This document shows, piece after piece, positions 49,365 through 61,688 of a stretch of 64,000 nucleotides of DNA; the first letter of the stretch is position 1, and each line of letters starts with the position of its first letter. Origin of the DNA: Adineta vaga (taxonomy: Eukaryota; Rotifera); the NCBI GenBank assembly GCA_021613535.1, contig CP075495.1:8432001-8496000 (forward strand), given 5' to 3'. Under the pieces are notes generated by a model. That model worked only from the letters and a program-made list of their open reading frames with translations, searched no databases and was not told the origin of the DNA. A program made the translations under genes and the position numbers.

Positions 49365-50068
49365 CTATTGCCAATCTTTTGCCACAACGAGATTCCATTC
49401 CCATTCAGCATAAATATGTTTATCATCATCGGTTAATTTTGATTTAACTAGAAATGAGCCACGTGAAAGAACACCACTAGGTGCTTGTTCAATATCACTA
49501 ATAAAAGTTTGAATTTCAGAACTTGGTGCACGCGAACCTAATATAATAAGAACAGATTATTTTATCTACATGTTTAGTTAATAGTTTTACCGATCATATA
49601 TTTTGATTTATCCACTGTAATAGTTCGTGCTTTTAATATTTTATTTTGTAATTTCAATCCAGTTACAATATCTCGTTGAACATAATATTCTAATTGTGTT
49701 CGATAATGTTCACCTTCTTTAATCGTAATTGTACGTTTTGAATGTAAATCACGTACTTGTTCTAAAGAACCTTTCAATTCGAATACAACATCAGGTTTAT
49801 GAGTGTCAAATAGCAACGTTATACGTATTGGTAAAACAGTACGTGTATCATTTGGATCAATTAATTGATTTTGTATTTGTTTACCATCACTTGAATTGCC
49901 TAATAAAAGTTTTTTATATCGTGCTAATGATTCATCATTCTCATCTTTAGCTACAATTGAACCAATATCCATTTTTTGTGGTGCCTTATAACCATGTCCA
50001 CCCATATTTTCATCATCAGAATCTTGTTCTTCATGATGTTTTTGTTTTTCTTGATCACCAGATGCCAT
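49365..50068 (-). CDS. ARHGDIA: Rho GDP-dissociation inhibitor
   Basis: Cytosolic chaperone that extracts prenylated Rho/Rac/Cdc42 GTPases from membranes. Two exons (49591-50068 and 49365-49537) give 216 aa. The acidic N-terminal arm and DESLARYKKLLLG helix are followed by the immunoglobulin-like sandwich: GLKLQNKILKARTITVDKSK, MIGSRAPSSEIQTF and the end YAEWEWNLVVAKDWQ, matching animal RhoGDI throughout. Which vertebrate paralogue it equals is undefined; the symbol marks the family. Confidence 0.94.
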
Positions 50069-50474
50069 TTTGAAAATGGAAAAAGAAATAATTCTAGAAG
50101 AAAAAGAAATCAAATACAGTTTTGATATTATACAAAATTTGTTTTTCTCCGTTTATTTTCTTTTAAAGCAATGCATGACAACTCAATGAAGTGTATAAAA
50201 AAAAACCTATTTCACTGTTCTTCTAGGCGTTTTATTATCATGAGTAACTTACAAGTTTCGATCGTTTTTGGAGGAAAGAAAACATAAGAGCACAACGTCT
50301 AGGACAAGCAAAATAAAATCCAATGATAATCACTCCAGTTCACCGGAGAAAAGAGAAGGCAAGAAGAAAACGTGTTTTTTTATACAGACTTAATAATGAT
50401 ATATGATACTGAAAATTTACATGAATAGAAAAGAATGAAATCAATAAATATGTTATTGTTGATTGTTTTTTGCT
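50069..50474. other. 406-nt gap between the TBK1-like and RhoGDI genes
   Basis: AT-rich spacer between same-strand genes. No supported feature. Confidence 0.5.
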
Positions 50475-53400
50475 CTATTTTTTTTGCATATTAGTACGGA
50501 GTTGTTTGATAACACCATCTAATTTATTGAGACCTTCTTCGGCATGTTGAATAGTTTTTTTCGTTGTACCACGAATTTTGTTCATAAAGGTTTTATTAGG
50601 ATTATCACCATTATCTTCATCTTCTCCACTCGATTGTTGATGTTGTTGTGCTGATGGTTGAGGATGATAGTGTTGATGATTATTGTTATTAGTAGTCGTA
50701 GTAGCAGCAGCAGCAGCACTTATGGGATCATTTGGAGTACTTCGTTCAAGTCGAACGGGAGCAGAGACTGGTGGTGAAAAATGTTCGTTGACTGCTTGAA
50801 ATGGTGGTGGTGTACCAGTTAATTCACGAATATTTTTATAAACAACTGTGCGAAGATTATCAATCATCTCAACATAATTCATAATATCTTCACATTGTTT
50901 TTCATACGATTGTTGAATACGTTCAAAATCATAGATCATGTTTGATCGTTGTTTGATCCATTCATTATAATCATGAAAGATTTGAACAAGATTTGGATAG
51001 CATTCATCGGTAGCGAAACGAACATATTTTTCGTGCAATTGTTCGAGATTTTTTCGACGACGGAAATGTGAATCACTTTGTAAACGATTGTATGTACTTA
51101 ATAAACGATCCTACAATAAAACGAATATATCGTATTAAATGTTGACCTTCAGGAATGAATCAGTTAGGAAATTGTTTAGCTCTTCATATTTTCTCAACTG
51201 CTTTTTGTTTATACGATTGTTAACATGAAATTAATAATTACCTTACGAAAACTTTCATGAAGATCATTCAAATCTTTGAGATGTTTATCAATTCGATGAA
51301 TCCATGATGAATATGTTTTCGTACGATGTGATAACCAAAGTGTATTCACATATGGTTGTTTATCTTCGATCATGCCTAACTGTCCACCAAATTCTTTTTC
51401 AATCATGTGTAAAATATCTTGTTCGCATTTTTTCAATTGTTCATATGGTTGAAGATATGAACGAAGATAAATTCGAATACTTTGTTGAATAAGTTGCATA
51501 GGAGATGTTGATGAATGACGACGACCTGATACTAATAAAAAGGAAATGATTGATTTTTATCAAAGAAATAATTCATTTAAATGCATTACCTGGTGATAAA
51601 CTACTATCAGTTGATGGAGCATTGTTCAAAAGATGTGAAAAACCAATAGCTGGTGCTTCTCCAGTATTTGCTGATTGTGGTCTTCCTGCTGATACATTTG
51701 TACCATTAAAATTTAATGATAAACCGCTTGTTGGTGTGACTTGTCCACTTGTACTATTATCAATTTGATCAAGAATATTTTTTAATTCTTCTATAGCACG
51801 AAAGACAATTAATTTTGAACGAATTGAGCAAAGAAATTCTAATAATTTCGATTTTAAATGTTGTTGCATAATTGTTGTTGAACATTGAGCTGTTTGTAAA
51901 ATATGTTGATATTCAATTAATTGAGTTTTAACATAGAAAAATAATCCAACAATATCTTTACTCCATTCACATGCAGCAGCAACATCATTATATTGTCGAA
52001 TAGGTTTAACATCAGGTATGTGAACTTTAGGTGAATATGAATCACCATTTTTAATTGGTGAAAATGTATAAAATACTAATGGAGTTTCATGTGATGTTGG
52101 AATTGGTAGTTGATCACAAAATGTTTTTATTGACATTGGTTTACTCTTTGATATTGGATATGGTACACTAGGATAAACAAGATATTCGATATTCAATAGT
52201 TATGTCAATGTCAATATTATAATTGTAACGCTTCTCCTATAGGTTTTAATAGTAAGGTCGATTTAAATGACCTTGGCATTCCTTAAATATATCGTACAGG
52301 ACTTTACATTAATGCGATCTATTAAATAATTCTTAGCAATCTACAGTGCGACTATATGTTAAAACTCGAAAGATGGCCTTTCTTTTCTTATCTTCTTTTG
52401 TAAAATGTCATACTTTTGAAAAAGACAATAGTATTCTTCGTTGTTTTCATCACCATTTTGCTGTTGTAATTCATCATATAATTTCGTGATTGATTGTGTT
52501 GGCTCAAAATAGCCACATGTTAGTTTAAAAAGTTTTAAATTCAAATAATAAATTGGTATTAAATTAAGAATACGATCTGTTTCAATAAAAAATTCTCTAA
52601 ATGTCATCAGTTTACTTCGTTCAGATTCAAGTAAACGTTGTAATAAAAGTTCTAAACGATGTTTTAAACTTGCTGATAAACGACAAGATGCTGGTAATGT
52701 TTTCGACCATTGAATTTCTCCGCCGGGTGTATTTTCCACACCTAGTAAAACAACAACAAAAATAGATAGTAACAACTTCCCTCAAAACTCAATAGTCTCT
52801 TACCAGATATACAACCCGTTGGTTTAGAATCTAGAATACGTTTCATCACTGTTCGATCTTTACGTGTACCAGCAAATGGTTGAAATGGAAGTTCACCTAA
52901 AATGATATTTTAATAAAGACAAAGAAGTGTACAATAGAAAAATGATCAGAAAAACAAACCAGTGGCACATTGATAAAGTGTAACACCAAGTGACCATAGA
53001 TCAACTTCAAATGGAAAGTCAACACGTGTTTGTAAAGCTGTTCGCAAAACATTTGTTTTACTATCACGGACGGCAGCGCTAAAAATCATTCCAATCAAAA
53101 TTACAGATAGAATAGTTTAAAATAGATTTTACTAACCGATATAAATCAGGATGAATATATTCTTCTGTACCAACAAGTGACGTAAAAGCGTTTTCTCCTT
53201 CATTAATAAGACGGGCTACACCTAAATCTGCTAGTTTATATGTACGTTCACCATTAATATTTATTGAAAGCATAATATTATCTGGTTTGATATCGCGATG
53301 AATCTAAATTAAAAATTTTTGTTCGATTAACACTATTAAGTATTGTAAATATAGTTTATCGTGAATCGGAAAAAACAATTCTTGACTTTTCCCGACATTT

Positions 53401-53921
53401 ATTTACTAGTAAAACTATCCCTAGAAAATCTTATTCGATCGAAAACGATTTATTTTTCTTACAGTGTTTTTATCGTGTAAATATTTTAATGCATTTGTTA
53501 AATGTTTAAAAACCAACATAAAATCATCTTCCATTAAACCGTAACGATTTTCAGGTAGTTCAAGAACATTATGTAAACTTCCACCATTGCAATATTCAAT
53601 TAATAGAGCTTCACGATTACCAAGTGAATGTGATGAATCTGATGAAATAACAGGTTCTAGGGCAATATAGCGAACAATATTTTCATGGTCAGCAGCTTTT
53701 AATATATCCATTTCACGATCCAATATTGGACGGAAATCTTTTTCACGAGGATAATTTTGATGAGCGCCGTGTGGTGCTCGTTGATTTGATGAAACTTGAT
53801 AAACTTTAGCAGCAACTAGTTCACCTGTAGATTTATTATATGCTTTGTATACTTGAGAGGTAGCACCATGTCCAAGTATATCCTGTGTTGCCCAAAGATA
53901 ATTATGGGTTTCTTCACACAT
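50475..53921 (-). CDS. TBK1: TBK1/IKK-epsilon-like kinase
   Basis: IKK-related Ser/Thr kinase of innate signalling and selective autophagy. Eight exons (53463-53921, 53137-53303, 52960-53078, 52804-52896, 52414-52741, 51590-52167, 51242-51531, 50475-51110) give 889 aa; human TBK1 has 729. The start NYLWATQDILGHGATSQVYK mirrors TBK1. Lys39 is the VAAK lysine, HRDIKPDN is the catalytic loop, and DLG (about 179-181) replaces DFG. The activation loop AFTSLVGTEEYIHPDLY carries the serine equivalent to TBK1 Ser172. WSLGVTLYQCATGELPFQPF follows, then a diverged ubiquitin-like part, a long helical scaffold region, and a C-tail with low-complexity Asn/Thr/Gln. An acceptor-like TTTCAG about 40 nt before the ATG suggests a 5' UTR exon. 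IKK-epsilon cannot be separated from TBK1 in a single protostome copy. Confidence 0.88.
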
Positions 53922-54582
53922 GATCGTGCTCGAATCAATTCTAACTGCACGAATATCTGAAAGGCATAAAAAAAAGATTTCAAGATAAATGATTTTTACA
54001 GGTATTTTCTATGTTAAACATTCCGTTAGCCTTTAAACAAATATAAATCGACATGAAAATATGTCATGTTTAGTCATTATTTGTTTTTTACGTTAAATAG
54101 CAAGTGAATTTATAGTGACGAGTCATCATCGGGTTATAAAAAAAACGAAAATTACTGTCGAAAATTCTACAATGACGAAGAATCACAGTTATCGACCCTG
54201 TAGATATATAAAAAGGTGTGGGAGGAGGAGAATGGGGTGAAGGGTGACTAACTAGACTGCATGATGTTTCTTCCTTTCTTTCTTCTATCAGGGAAAAAAA
54301 GAAACAATAACAGGTGTATAGAGGCGAATAATAGTACTTCAATTGGTTCATTCAAAATCGATAGATGTCATTAATTTTCTTTGAATAGATTAATCTTTAC
54401 AATAATTCAATTTATTGTTTAAATGATGAATGTTTTTTTTGAAAAAAAAATATTAACGTTCAATTGTTCATAGAATTCTTCTGAAATTTTTATTTGATAG
54501 ACAAGAAACCAATGAACAATCATTGAATTGATGAAAACTTCTTGTATTATAATTATAATCAATCACATCACATCACATCACG
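53922..54582. other. Divergent promoter region (TBK1-like / RPRD1)
   Basis: 661 nt between divergent genes. A CACAT direct repeat runs at 54565-54579 just before the RPRD1 ATG. No ORF supported. Confidence 0.5.
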
Positions 54583-55855
54583 ATGGTGAGTGAATCTCAA
54601 TTAGTAAAGCGCTTTAGTGAACTTTCAACATCTCAGCAAAGTGTTGAAACTTTATCCTTATTTCTTATGCATCATCGTCGACAATCTCAAACGATTGTTC
54701 ATGTTTGGGCAAAAGAATTAGTTAGTGCTGCACCAGATCGAAAAATTGGTAGGATTGAATTTGTTTATGAAGATCTTTTGTATTTTTTTTCTTTTCAAAG
54801 CATTTCTCTATGTGGCCAATGACGTTATACAACATGATAAACGAAAAGGTGGTGAATTTGCTAAAGATTTTCTTCCAATGTTGCCTTCAGCTGTTCAACA
54901 TATTGTTAGTCGACTTAGTGATGAAAATATTCATAAAACAGTTAAAAGAATTATTCAAATATGGAATGAACGACAAGTTTATGAACCAGATGCAATTAAA
55001 TTATTGAAAACAAGTTTTGAAAATGGGGTAAGATCTCATGAAAATTGTAATGACTCATTGTACAGACAGAGATAGTTGTTATCTTATCGATGAAAATGAA
55101 AGAAAGTATAGAATTTTAGTAATTTGTTCGAAAGAATCTATCAATTCTATATTGATTTAATAGGTTGATAAAACGATTTCTGATGATGAAGACGATGATG
55201 ATCAAACTACGACTGAAAATGGAAAGCGTAAACGAAATGATCCATCATCATCCTCAGGGAATAACACAAAACGACGTCGAAAACTTAAACGAAAACTATC
55301 ACTCCGTGAAGAAATTCGTCGTGATCTGGCGATTAATCCAATACCTGTTCCTGTTGTTGATGAATTAATTAAAATGTTACAAGAATTAGAAAATTCTCCA
55401 TCATCAGATGCTGACGTAAGATTTTTGTATTCGTATTCAAATTTGTTTTCCTTACAATTACTTCCTCTCTTTATCAGGTACGAGAAAAAATAGCTGCGCT
55501 ACCAATCGAAGTTAGTGATTCAAATCTATTGAAAAATCTTCGTGATAAACAAGAAGCAACTGATTTATGTAAACTTGTTCAAATGGCACATGGTTTACTC
55601 GACGAATATAATCTTCGATTAGAAAGTGAATTACGCTCACGGCGTTATTCTGCCAAAATATTACAAGGTTACATTCAAGCACAAGATCGACAAATTGAAT
55701 ATGAAGAAAAACTTTTAGAAGAACATAAAAATAAATTAACAAAATTGAAAACAATTGGTGAAGAAATCGAAAAACATAGAAAAAATATGCCACAAGATGT
55801 AATTAATATTGATATGGTACCCTTACCAAGTGCAGGCGATCTATTTGCAAGATAA
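54583..55855 (+). CDS. RPRD1: RPRD1-type RNA polymerase II CTD-interacting protein
   Basis: Binds the phosphorylated CTD of RNA polymerase II. Four exons (54583-54748, 54801-55027, 55164-55415, 55478-55855) give 340 aa. The N-terminal CID starts LVKRFSELSTSQQSVETLSL and continues FLYVANDVIQHDKRKGGEF and KRIIQIWNERQVYEPDAI. An acidic and basic linker (about 135-180) separates it from a C-terminal coiled coil (YIQAQDRQIEYEEKLLEEHK) and the conserved end PLPSAGDLF, shared with RPRD1A and RPRD1B. The single invertebrate gene is probably ancestral to both. Confidence 0.94.
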
Positions 55856-55948
55856 TGTCTTTATGTATGTTTTTTTTTCTTCTTCTTTTTTTGTGTATCA
55901 AACGCATGTCATAACTGTGTTGTTTTATGTATATTTCGAACAAAACCA

Positions 55949-55954
55949 AATAAA
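55949..55954 (+). terminator. Polyadenylation signal of RPRD1
   Basis: AATAAA 94 nt after the stop, in the 392-nt gap between the convergent RPRD1 and EXOC6 genes. Confidence 0.5.
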
Positions 55955-56247
55955 TATAGCTTTTCAGAGTTGATCAAATCGCTATATATTTCTTCGTTCT
56001 CTTTTCTTTTCTTCAAAATGTGATTAAGGTCAAGGATTGAAATATCGATTCTATAATTTAATTTACTTTTCTTATTTCATACAAAAACAGACGAGTTTAA
56101 AAATAATGCGTATGTATATATAAATCAAATTAGTAGTTAAATAATCTTTTGAACACACAAATATACATGGAAGAGAAAGAAGATAAATCATAACAATTCA
56201 AAGAATTGCACCGATAAAAAATTTCTAGATTTGAAATCAACTAATAT

Positions 56248-59200
56248 TTATGATAGACCATTAATTAAACCTCGTAATCTATTTGCAACGTTTTCTAAAA
56301 GTTTGATATTTTCTTTTTCCATTGCTGGTCGATTGAATTTAAGTAGTAATGGTCGTTTCAATCCTTCTCGTAATCTAGAAAAAAGATTAAATTACATCTA
56401 GATAAGGATTTCTTTCATTTTCTTTACTTCTCAACGACAGTTAAAGCTGTATGTGGATTGACACGTGCATATGGTGATTCCGGATTACCATAGTTATCAA
56501 TAAAATCTGTCCACTGTCTATCCATGATGAGATCCAATAACTAAAATACATCAGATAGAGTTAAATCTTTCTCTTTGTATGAATTTTACTTGACGTAAAT
56601 CTTGAAAACAAAGTAATAAAGTTTCACTGTCCGAGTTTCCAAAATTAATTTTCGATGCAAATACTAAATATCAAGAATAAATATGTTTAAAATACTAATG
56701 ATTGATAAAAAAAAAACTTGATTTTACTTTCGCATTGCATTAAATCTAAACTCATTTGTTCGAGTGCTCCAAATGATATAGCTTTAACATCAGAACTAAG
56801 GAGTATACTTGTTAATGACATTGATATATGTTTACATGCTGATAAACAAGTAGTTTGAGATAATTCCGTCTAAATAAATGAGAAACTTTGAAATGAAAAG
56901 ATTTTTCGAAAAGAAAAATTAATTAAGTGTGTTTTGAATTAGAGCATTAGCAAAATTAATTCTTTCAGATAACCCATCTAAATTTTATACGACCGATTAG
57001 CTTTGCTATTTCTGGTATTTCTATCGATTGATCTAACTTACTTTTCTCTAGAAAGAAAAGAAAATGAAATAATGTATTTAATTATCGAACAACAAGAAAA
57101 ATGAAATGTTTGATGGCGTTTTGTTCTTTTTTTTTCTTGGAAAAAATATCTTACTGGAAGATGTGTAAATGCACGAAATGTATTTTCAAGAAACTGTATT
57201 GTCGTACTGATATAATCACTCGAAACACCAGATGATTCTTGCATCATCCAATCATATGAGGCTAAAAAGAACAATTTTAACTGGAAAAATAGACAATAGA
57301 TTTCATTACCAATATCTAAACATTGATCAATTTTATCGTTTAATTTATCACGAATACAATCTTCCACAAGACTGCGGATATCCTATGAATACGATAAAGA
57401 AGTAGAAAATAGGAAGCAATTGTTTAGTAATTACCTTAAGCATCGAAGCACCTTGTAATCGAAGTCCAAGTTGCTTCGTGCTTCCACTATAAGATAGAAA
57501 ATAACAAAGTGTTTTGTATGTAATAAAAATGACTTCTTTCTAACAAATATACAACGTACTGTACTAAAGCAACGATATAATCTTCTAAATATGGCATAGC
57601 ATTTTCCAGATGTAATGTGTTGATACAGATTTGAACAAGCTTAATAGAGAAAAACATATCACATTTCAAACTATACACATTGCTTTTCAAATCTTACTTG
57701 TGAAAAATTCAGTTGAGCTTCAGATTCTGCTGCTGTTAATTCTACTAAAGACATTTTTAATGTTTTTGTTAACAATAAATTAGTTGGTTTTCGTATCATA
57801 TCATCAATTTCCGTTTTACTATAAAGACATATTCACGTATATCATCGCTTTATTCAAACAATACATACCTAACATTTAAACCTTTAGCAAATTTCGCACA
57901 AACAGCAGCAAAATCTTTGATTTCTAAAAATAACTTTGGTACTGATTCACTGTACGGTAAGGAACGTGGGAATGGTAACTAAGAATAATGTAAATATGTT
58001 CTAGAAATGAAAAACATTATATTTATATTAACGAACTTTTTCAGTAGCTTCAATTCTCAATGGAAACTGTCGTAATAAAAGTTGATATTTCGTTTCATCT
58101 TCAATAACCATTGGTGTGTAATTATCTTTAGTAAGAATTTCTTTAAATCTTTGATTCCATTGTGTTAATAACAATTGTTGATAACTTTCTCTACAAAAAA
58201 AAACAAAAATCACATCTTTCTATTCTAAATTTTAACAAACCGTAATTCCATTAGAACATCTAGTAGAGGTGTAACAGGAAAACCAGATTCTTTAATAGCT
58301 GCACAGAAAAGTACAACAACAATTTTCATATCCAACATTAATTCTGGATTGTATGATGTTAACTGAAACAAATAGAAAAGTTTTGATTAATTTACTTCTA
58401 CGTATAAAACAAAACAAACAATCGAGCAGCGAAATTTCAAAATTATCTATTCGAATTGTTTTCCCTACTATAAAATTACCCCGCCGATAGAAATCGGTTG
58501 TAAACAAAAGTCCTGTGGATATATATCGATAGAAAAGAAATATATGACAAGAAATAAAAGCATAATGACTTACCACTGCACGTCGAAGTACAGCTAATAA
58601 TTGTTGAGTTGCACGTTCACATAGTTCATAATAAAATCTTTGGTCAATTAAACCTTCGGTTGTATTCATCACATGATCTTCAACAATGAAAAATCCTGTT
58701 ACACGTTGAAGATATTTTTTAAATGCATCAAATGATTCATGCATTTTAGGTGGTACATCCATAATAACAGGTGCTTGTTTTTGTTTTTCACGTTGATAAT
58801 GTTTGGAAAATTCTTCTTTACAATTGAGAAATAAATTTATATGAAGACTTTTATAAATCGGAGAGAAATCTATTAATTCAGTAATATTCATATTAATTAA
58901 AGCTAAATCAGCAGAACCATCAGCTGGTTGCTCTTTTTTGCGATCTTCTTCCAATGTATAATAACGTCTATCGATATCAAGACGAACAGCTGCCTAAAAG
59001 AATGAAAGTGAATCTCTTTGAAAGATCAAGAACTAAATAATTGTTCGTAAATATTACTTGTGCAAAAGCGCTTTTGCCGATTTTATCTGAATAAGTTGCA
59101 ACATTTTCCAAGAAATTTTTCAATTCATTATGTGATTCATTACGAATTTGATTGCGAAATTTTGCGATATTATTTTGAATTAGTTCAGACCATCGATGTT

Positions 59201-59932
59201 CTTTTACGAGAACGAGATGTTTTGTTTCTAATTGTTCAAGTAATTTTAATGCAGGATAAAGTCTATGATGAAACATTGGATAATTTTATTATATATATAT
59301 ATAAACTTTAAAAAAATCCATTCTTACTTCTTTTCTTCCATACATTCTTGTAATTTTCGATAGGTTTCGAAAACTAAAAGAAAAAGTATGTTACAAATCA
59401 ATTTTCTCATCCATATACCTGGAAATGCTTGTGATAGTACATCAATTGTTTGTTGTATATTACTTTGACGATGATATTCTTTAATTAAAGCCTCAGTTTT
59501 TTTTGCTAAACTTTGTCCAGCTCCTTGCATCATTTGATTGTTCTTTACTAATTCGTTCTAGACAATGAAATTGAAAAGGAATTCTTTGAATTTCCAATAA
59601 CACATTACATACTTTCATACTAGTTGTATCTTTGCGTACTTGTAATAATTCATGAAATGCTTTAACAAAACTTTGATATTGAAAATTACATAATTTTTCG
59701 ATTTCATTATCATAATGTTTGACTCGTTCGTCGAGTTTTTTTAAAAATGTACCCGCATCATTACGAACAAAAACCGAACTGAAATAAGAAAAATATCGTT
59801 AACATTCAATTATTTCTTCCTCACTTACCGAACACATGCAGTTGCTTGTGATCCATCAGATATTTCCAATTGTTTTATAATATTATCCAAGTAGGTGTCT
59901 GATAATTGTCCATCACTATGTTCTCCATTCAT
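56248..59932 (-). CDS. EXOC6: Exocyst complex component 6 (SEC15)
   Basis: Exocyst subunit that binds Rab11/Sec4-type GTPases on secretory vesicles. Eighteen exons (59829-59932, 59613-59778, 59419-59557, 59328-59373, 59058-59262, 58574-58993, 58241-58362, 58037-58190, 57869-57978, 57698-57818, 57560-57639, 57435-57486, 57310-57382, 57155-57261, 56728-56869, 56590-56663, 56428-56540, 56248-56374) give 784 aa; human has about 804. Diagnostic segments are HYDNEIEKLCNFQYQSFVKA, LVDFSP-type LIDFSPIYKSLHI, TGFFIVEDHV, STEIDDM-type KTEIDDMIRKPTNLLLTKTL, SYDWMM, TFRAFTHLP, and the end RLRGLINGLS. Exon 8 ends in a GTTCGT donor, and intron 56870-57154 is long (285 nt). Confidence 0.96.
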
Positions 59933-60215
59933 TTTGTGTAGCTGAAATAACCATAAAGAAAAATCAACATTGCTATCAAATAAGATATATATCTTTGTTT
60001 TTTTTGTTTTCATTTCAATCATAAAAGAGACAAACAGAGTAATGCGTAAATTTAGAAAAAAAGAAGGAAAAAGACAAGACATTTGAATAGAGAACCGACA
60101 GAAAAAGAAAATGTTTTGTGGTAAAATGAACAAAGCAGAATAATATAGGACGAACTGTCACCACGATGGAATGATTTAATATATATTTATATTTGCATAT
60201 ATTAGAGAAATTAAT
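59933..60215. other. 283-nt gap between CAPZA and EXOC6
   Basis: Same-strand spacer, T/C-rich on the minus strand. The upstream gene's 3' end and the EXOC6 5' end must lie here. Confidence 0.5.
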
Positions 60216-61619
60216 TTAAGCATTTTTAAGTTCGGAACCAATTTTGTAGGCAGTAATTTTTGTCCAATCAATTTTGGCTTTAGTGATTGGTAATTGACGA
60301 CGTAATGCTTTAAATGTTGAATCGGACATGACTTGATAGTTTTCATTCACAGCTTGCTGAAAAAAACACAAAATTGAAACAATAAATCATTTCTTTTTAT
60401 GAAAAATAGATAAGTTACTTGATAGTTATCTTCTGATTGACGTATGATTCGAATAATTTCTTTAGCAGTTGCCGTTTCGTCCTTGAAGAGATAAGAGATG
60501 TTTTGAATTTTGAATGAAATTTATCAATAGAAAACTTTACTTGAATTTGAATAGTTTCGGTAATATCTTTACTACTGACTAATTGTACATTACCATCTTC
60601 AAAATAATGAACCTAAGAAATTATAAAATTGACAATCAACTTTTTTTCTATGATAAAATATGAAGAATTGTCTTGATCTTATCATTTCTTCATCTTACAT
60701 AACCTTCAATACGTTATAATCTTTCGGTTAAGATTAAATATGATAAATTTTCTCAATTGAAATCAAATCACAGTATTCATTCATTTATTCATATACTTAC
60801 TTGAGCTTTAATAAGTCCTGTAAGTTCACATTCATTTTGACCTTTTATAAAAGCTAATGACCATTTTGAACGCCATCGTCCATTCCTAGATTGAAGGTGA
60901 GAAATTCTATTTTATCTTAGGTATTATTCAACTAGATATACCAGAAATTTTTCGGTTCAAATTTATGACTTTCAATAAAAGCAGCTAATGTAATTGTATC
61001 CGCATCACTTCCGCCAATGACCATTGAAGCACCGTATGTATATCGCTCTTTGATATATTCTGTAAGTTCTTTTTCAAATGCAGAGCGCCATGGTTCAGCA
61101 TGTGCATCGGTTGAATGCGATTCATATTCCGATGCTTCACGACGTAAATGATCAAATCTGAATTACAATTCATGTTAAAAACAAGATCATACATATTCCA
61201 TCCAAAGAAACACATACTTGAAAGTTTGTCGTGTACGAGGATCATAAAATCGTCCATCACCTAAATCATTAGCATCTGTGATAAGACATTCTTCTTCAGC
61301 ACCTTGAACTTTTGTAGGAGTATATTGATCACGATTATATTCAGCAAATGCTCTAAAATAAAGAATGAAATTTCATTAATTTCTATGCAAGTTTCTCAAA
61401 TCATGTAATCACTTACTTTGAAACTGATCGTCGAACTAATGCATCATCATTCAATAATGTTCGAACGTCTAAAATATGACATATATTATTTTCTTTGAAA
61501 AGATTTCCTTACTAATAATTCTTACCATTAAAAACTTCATTGAATTCACCCGGTGGTGCATGCGCAATAAAACGTCGTGCAATCGTTGCTTTTTCTTCGT
61601 CAGTTAAGTTTTCACCCAT
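60216..61619 (-). CDS. CAPZA: F-actin-capping protein subunit alpha
   Basis: Forms a heterodimer with CapZ-beta and caps actin barbed ends. Eight exons (61526-61619, 61417-61468, 61218-61352, 60942-61157, 60801-60885, 60541-60612, 60419-60481, 60216-60356) give 285 aa, the family length (286). Clear motifs are [64 protein letters not shown], and the end [20 protein letters not shown] followed by IDWTKI. It lies only 69 nt downstream of the MRM3 stop on the same strand. Confidence 0.97.
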
Positions 61620-61675
61620 GATTTTTCTTTGTTCACTTTTGGCCAAGGAAAAGAACAAACAAAAATAGACAATAT

Positions 61676-61687
61676 CTGAAAACAAAA
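61676..61687 (-). promoter_or_regulatory. Acceptor-like site before CAPZA, possible trans-splice site
   Basis: GTTTTGTTTTCAG on the minus strand begins right at the MRM3 stop and ends at 61676, 56 nt before the CAPZA ATG. With a 69-nt intergenic space there is no room for a normal promoter. Confidence 0.45.
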
Positions 61688-61688
61688 C

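Noticed and set aside
51550-51768. 72-codon plus-strand frame
   Set aside because: Antisense to a coding exon of the TBK1-like gene.
56870-57154. A short extra exon in EXOC6 around 57040-57055 or 56945-57000
   Set aside because: Joining 57155 directly to 56869 keeps phase and gives the same spacing as human SEC15 (FTHLP then Q-T-C-SAC), so no exon is needed.
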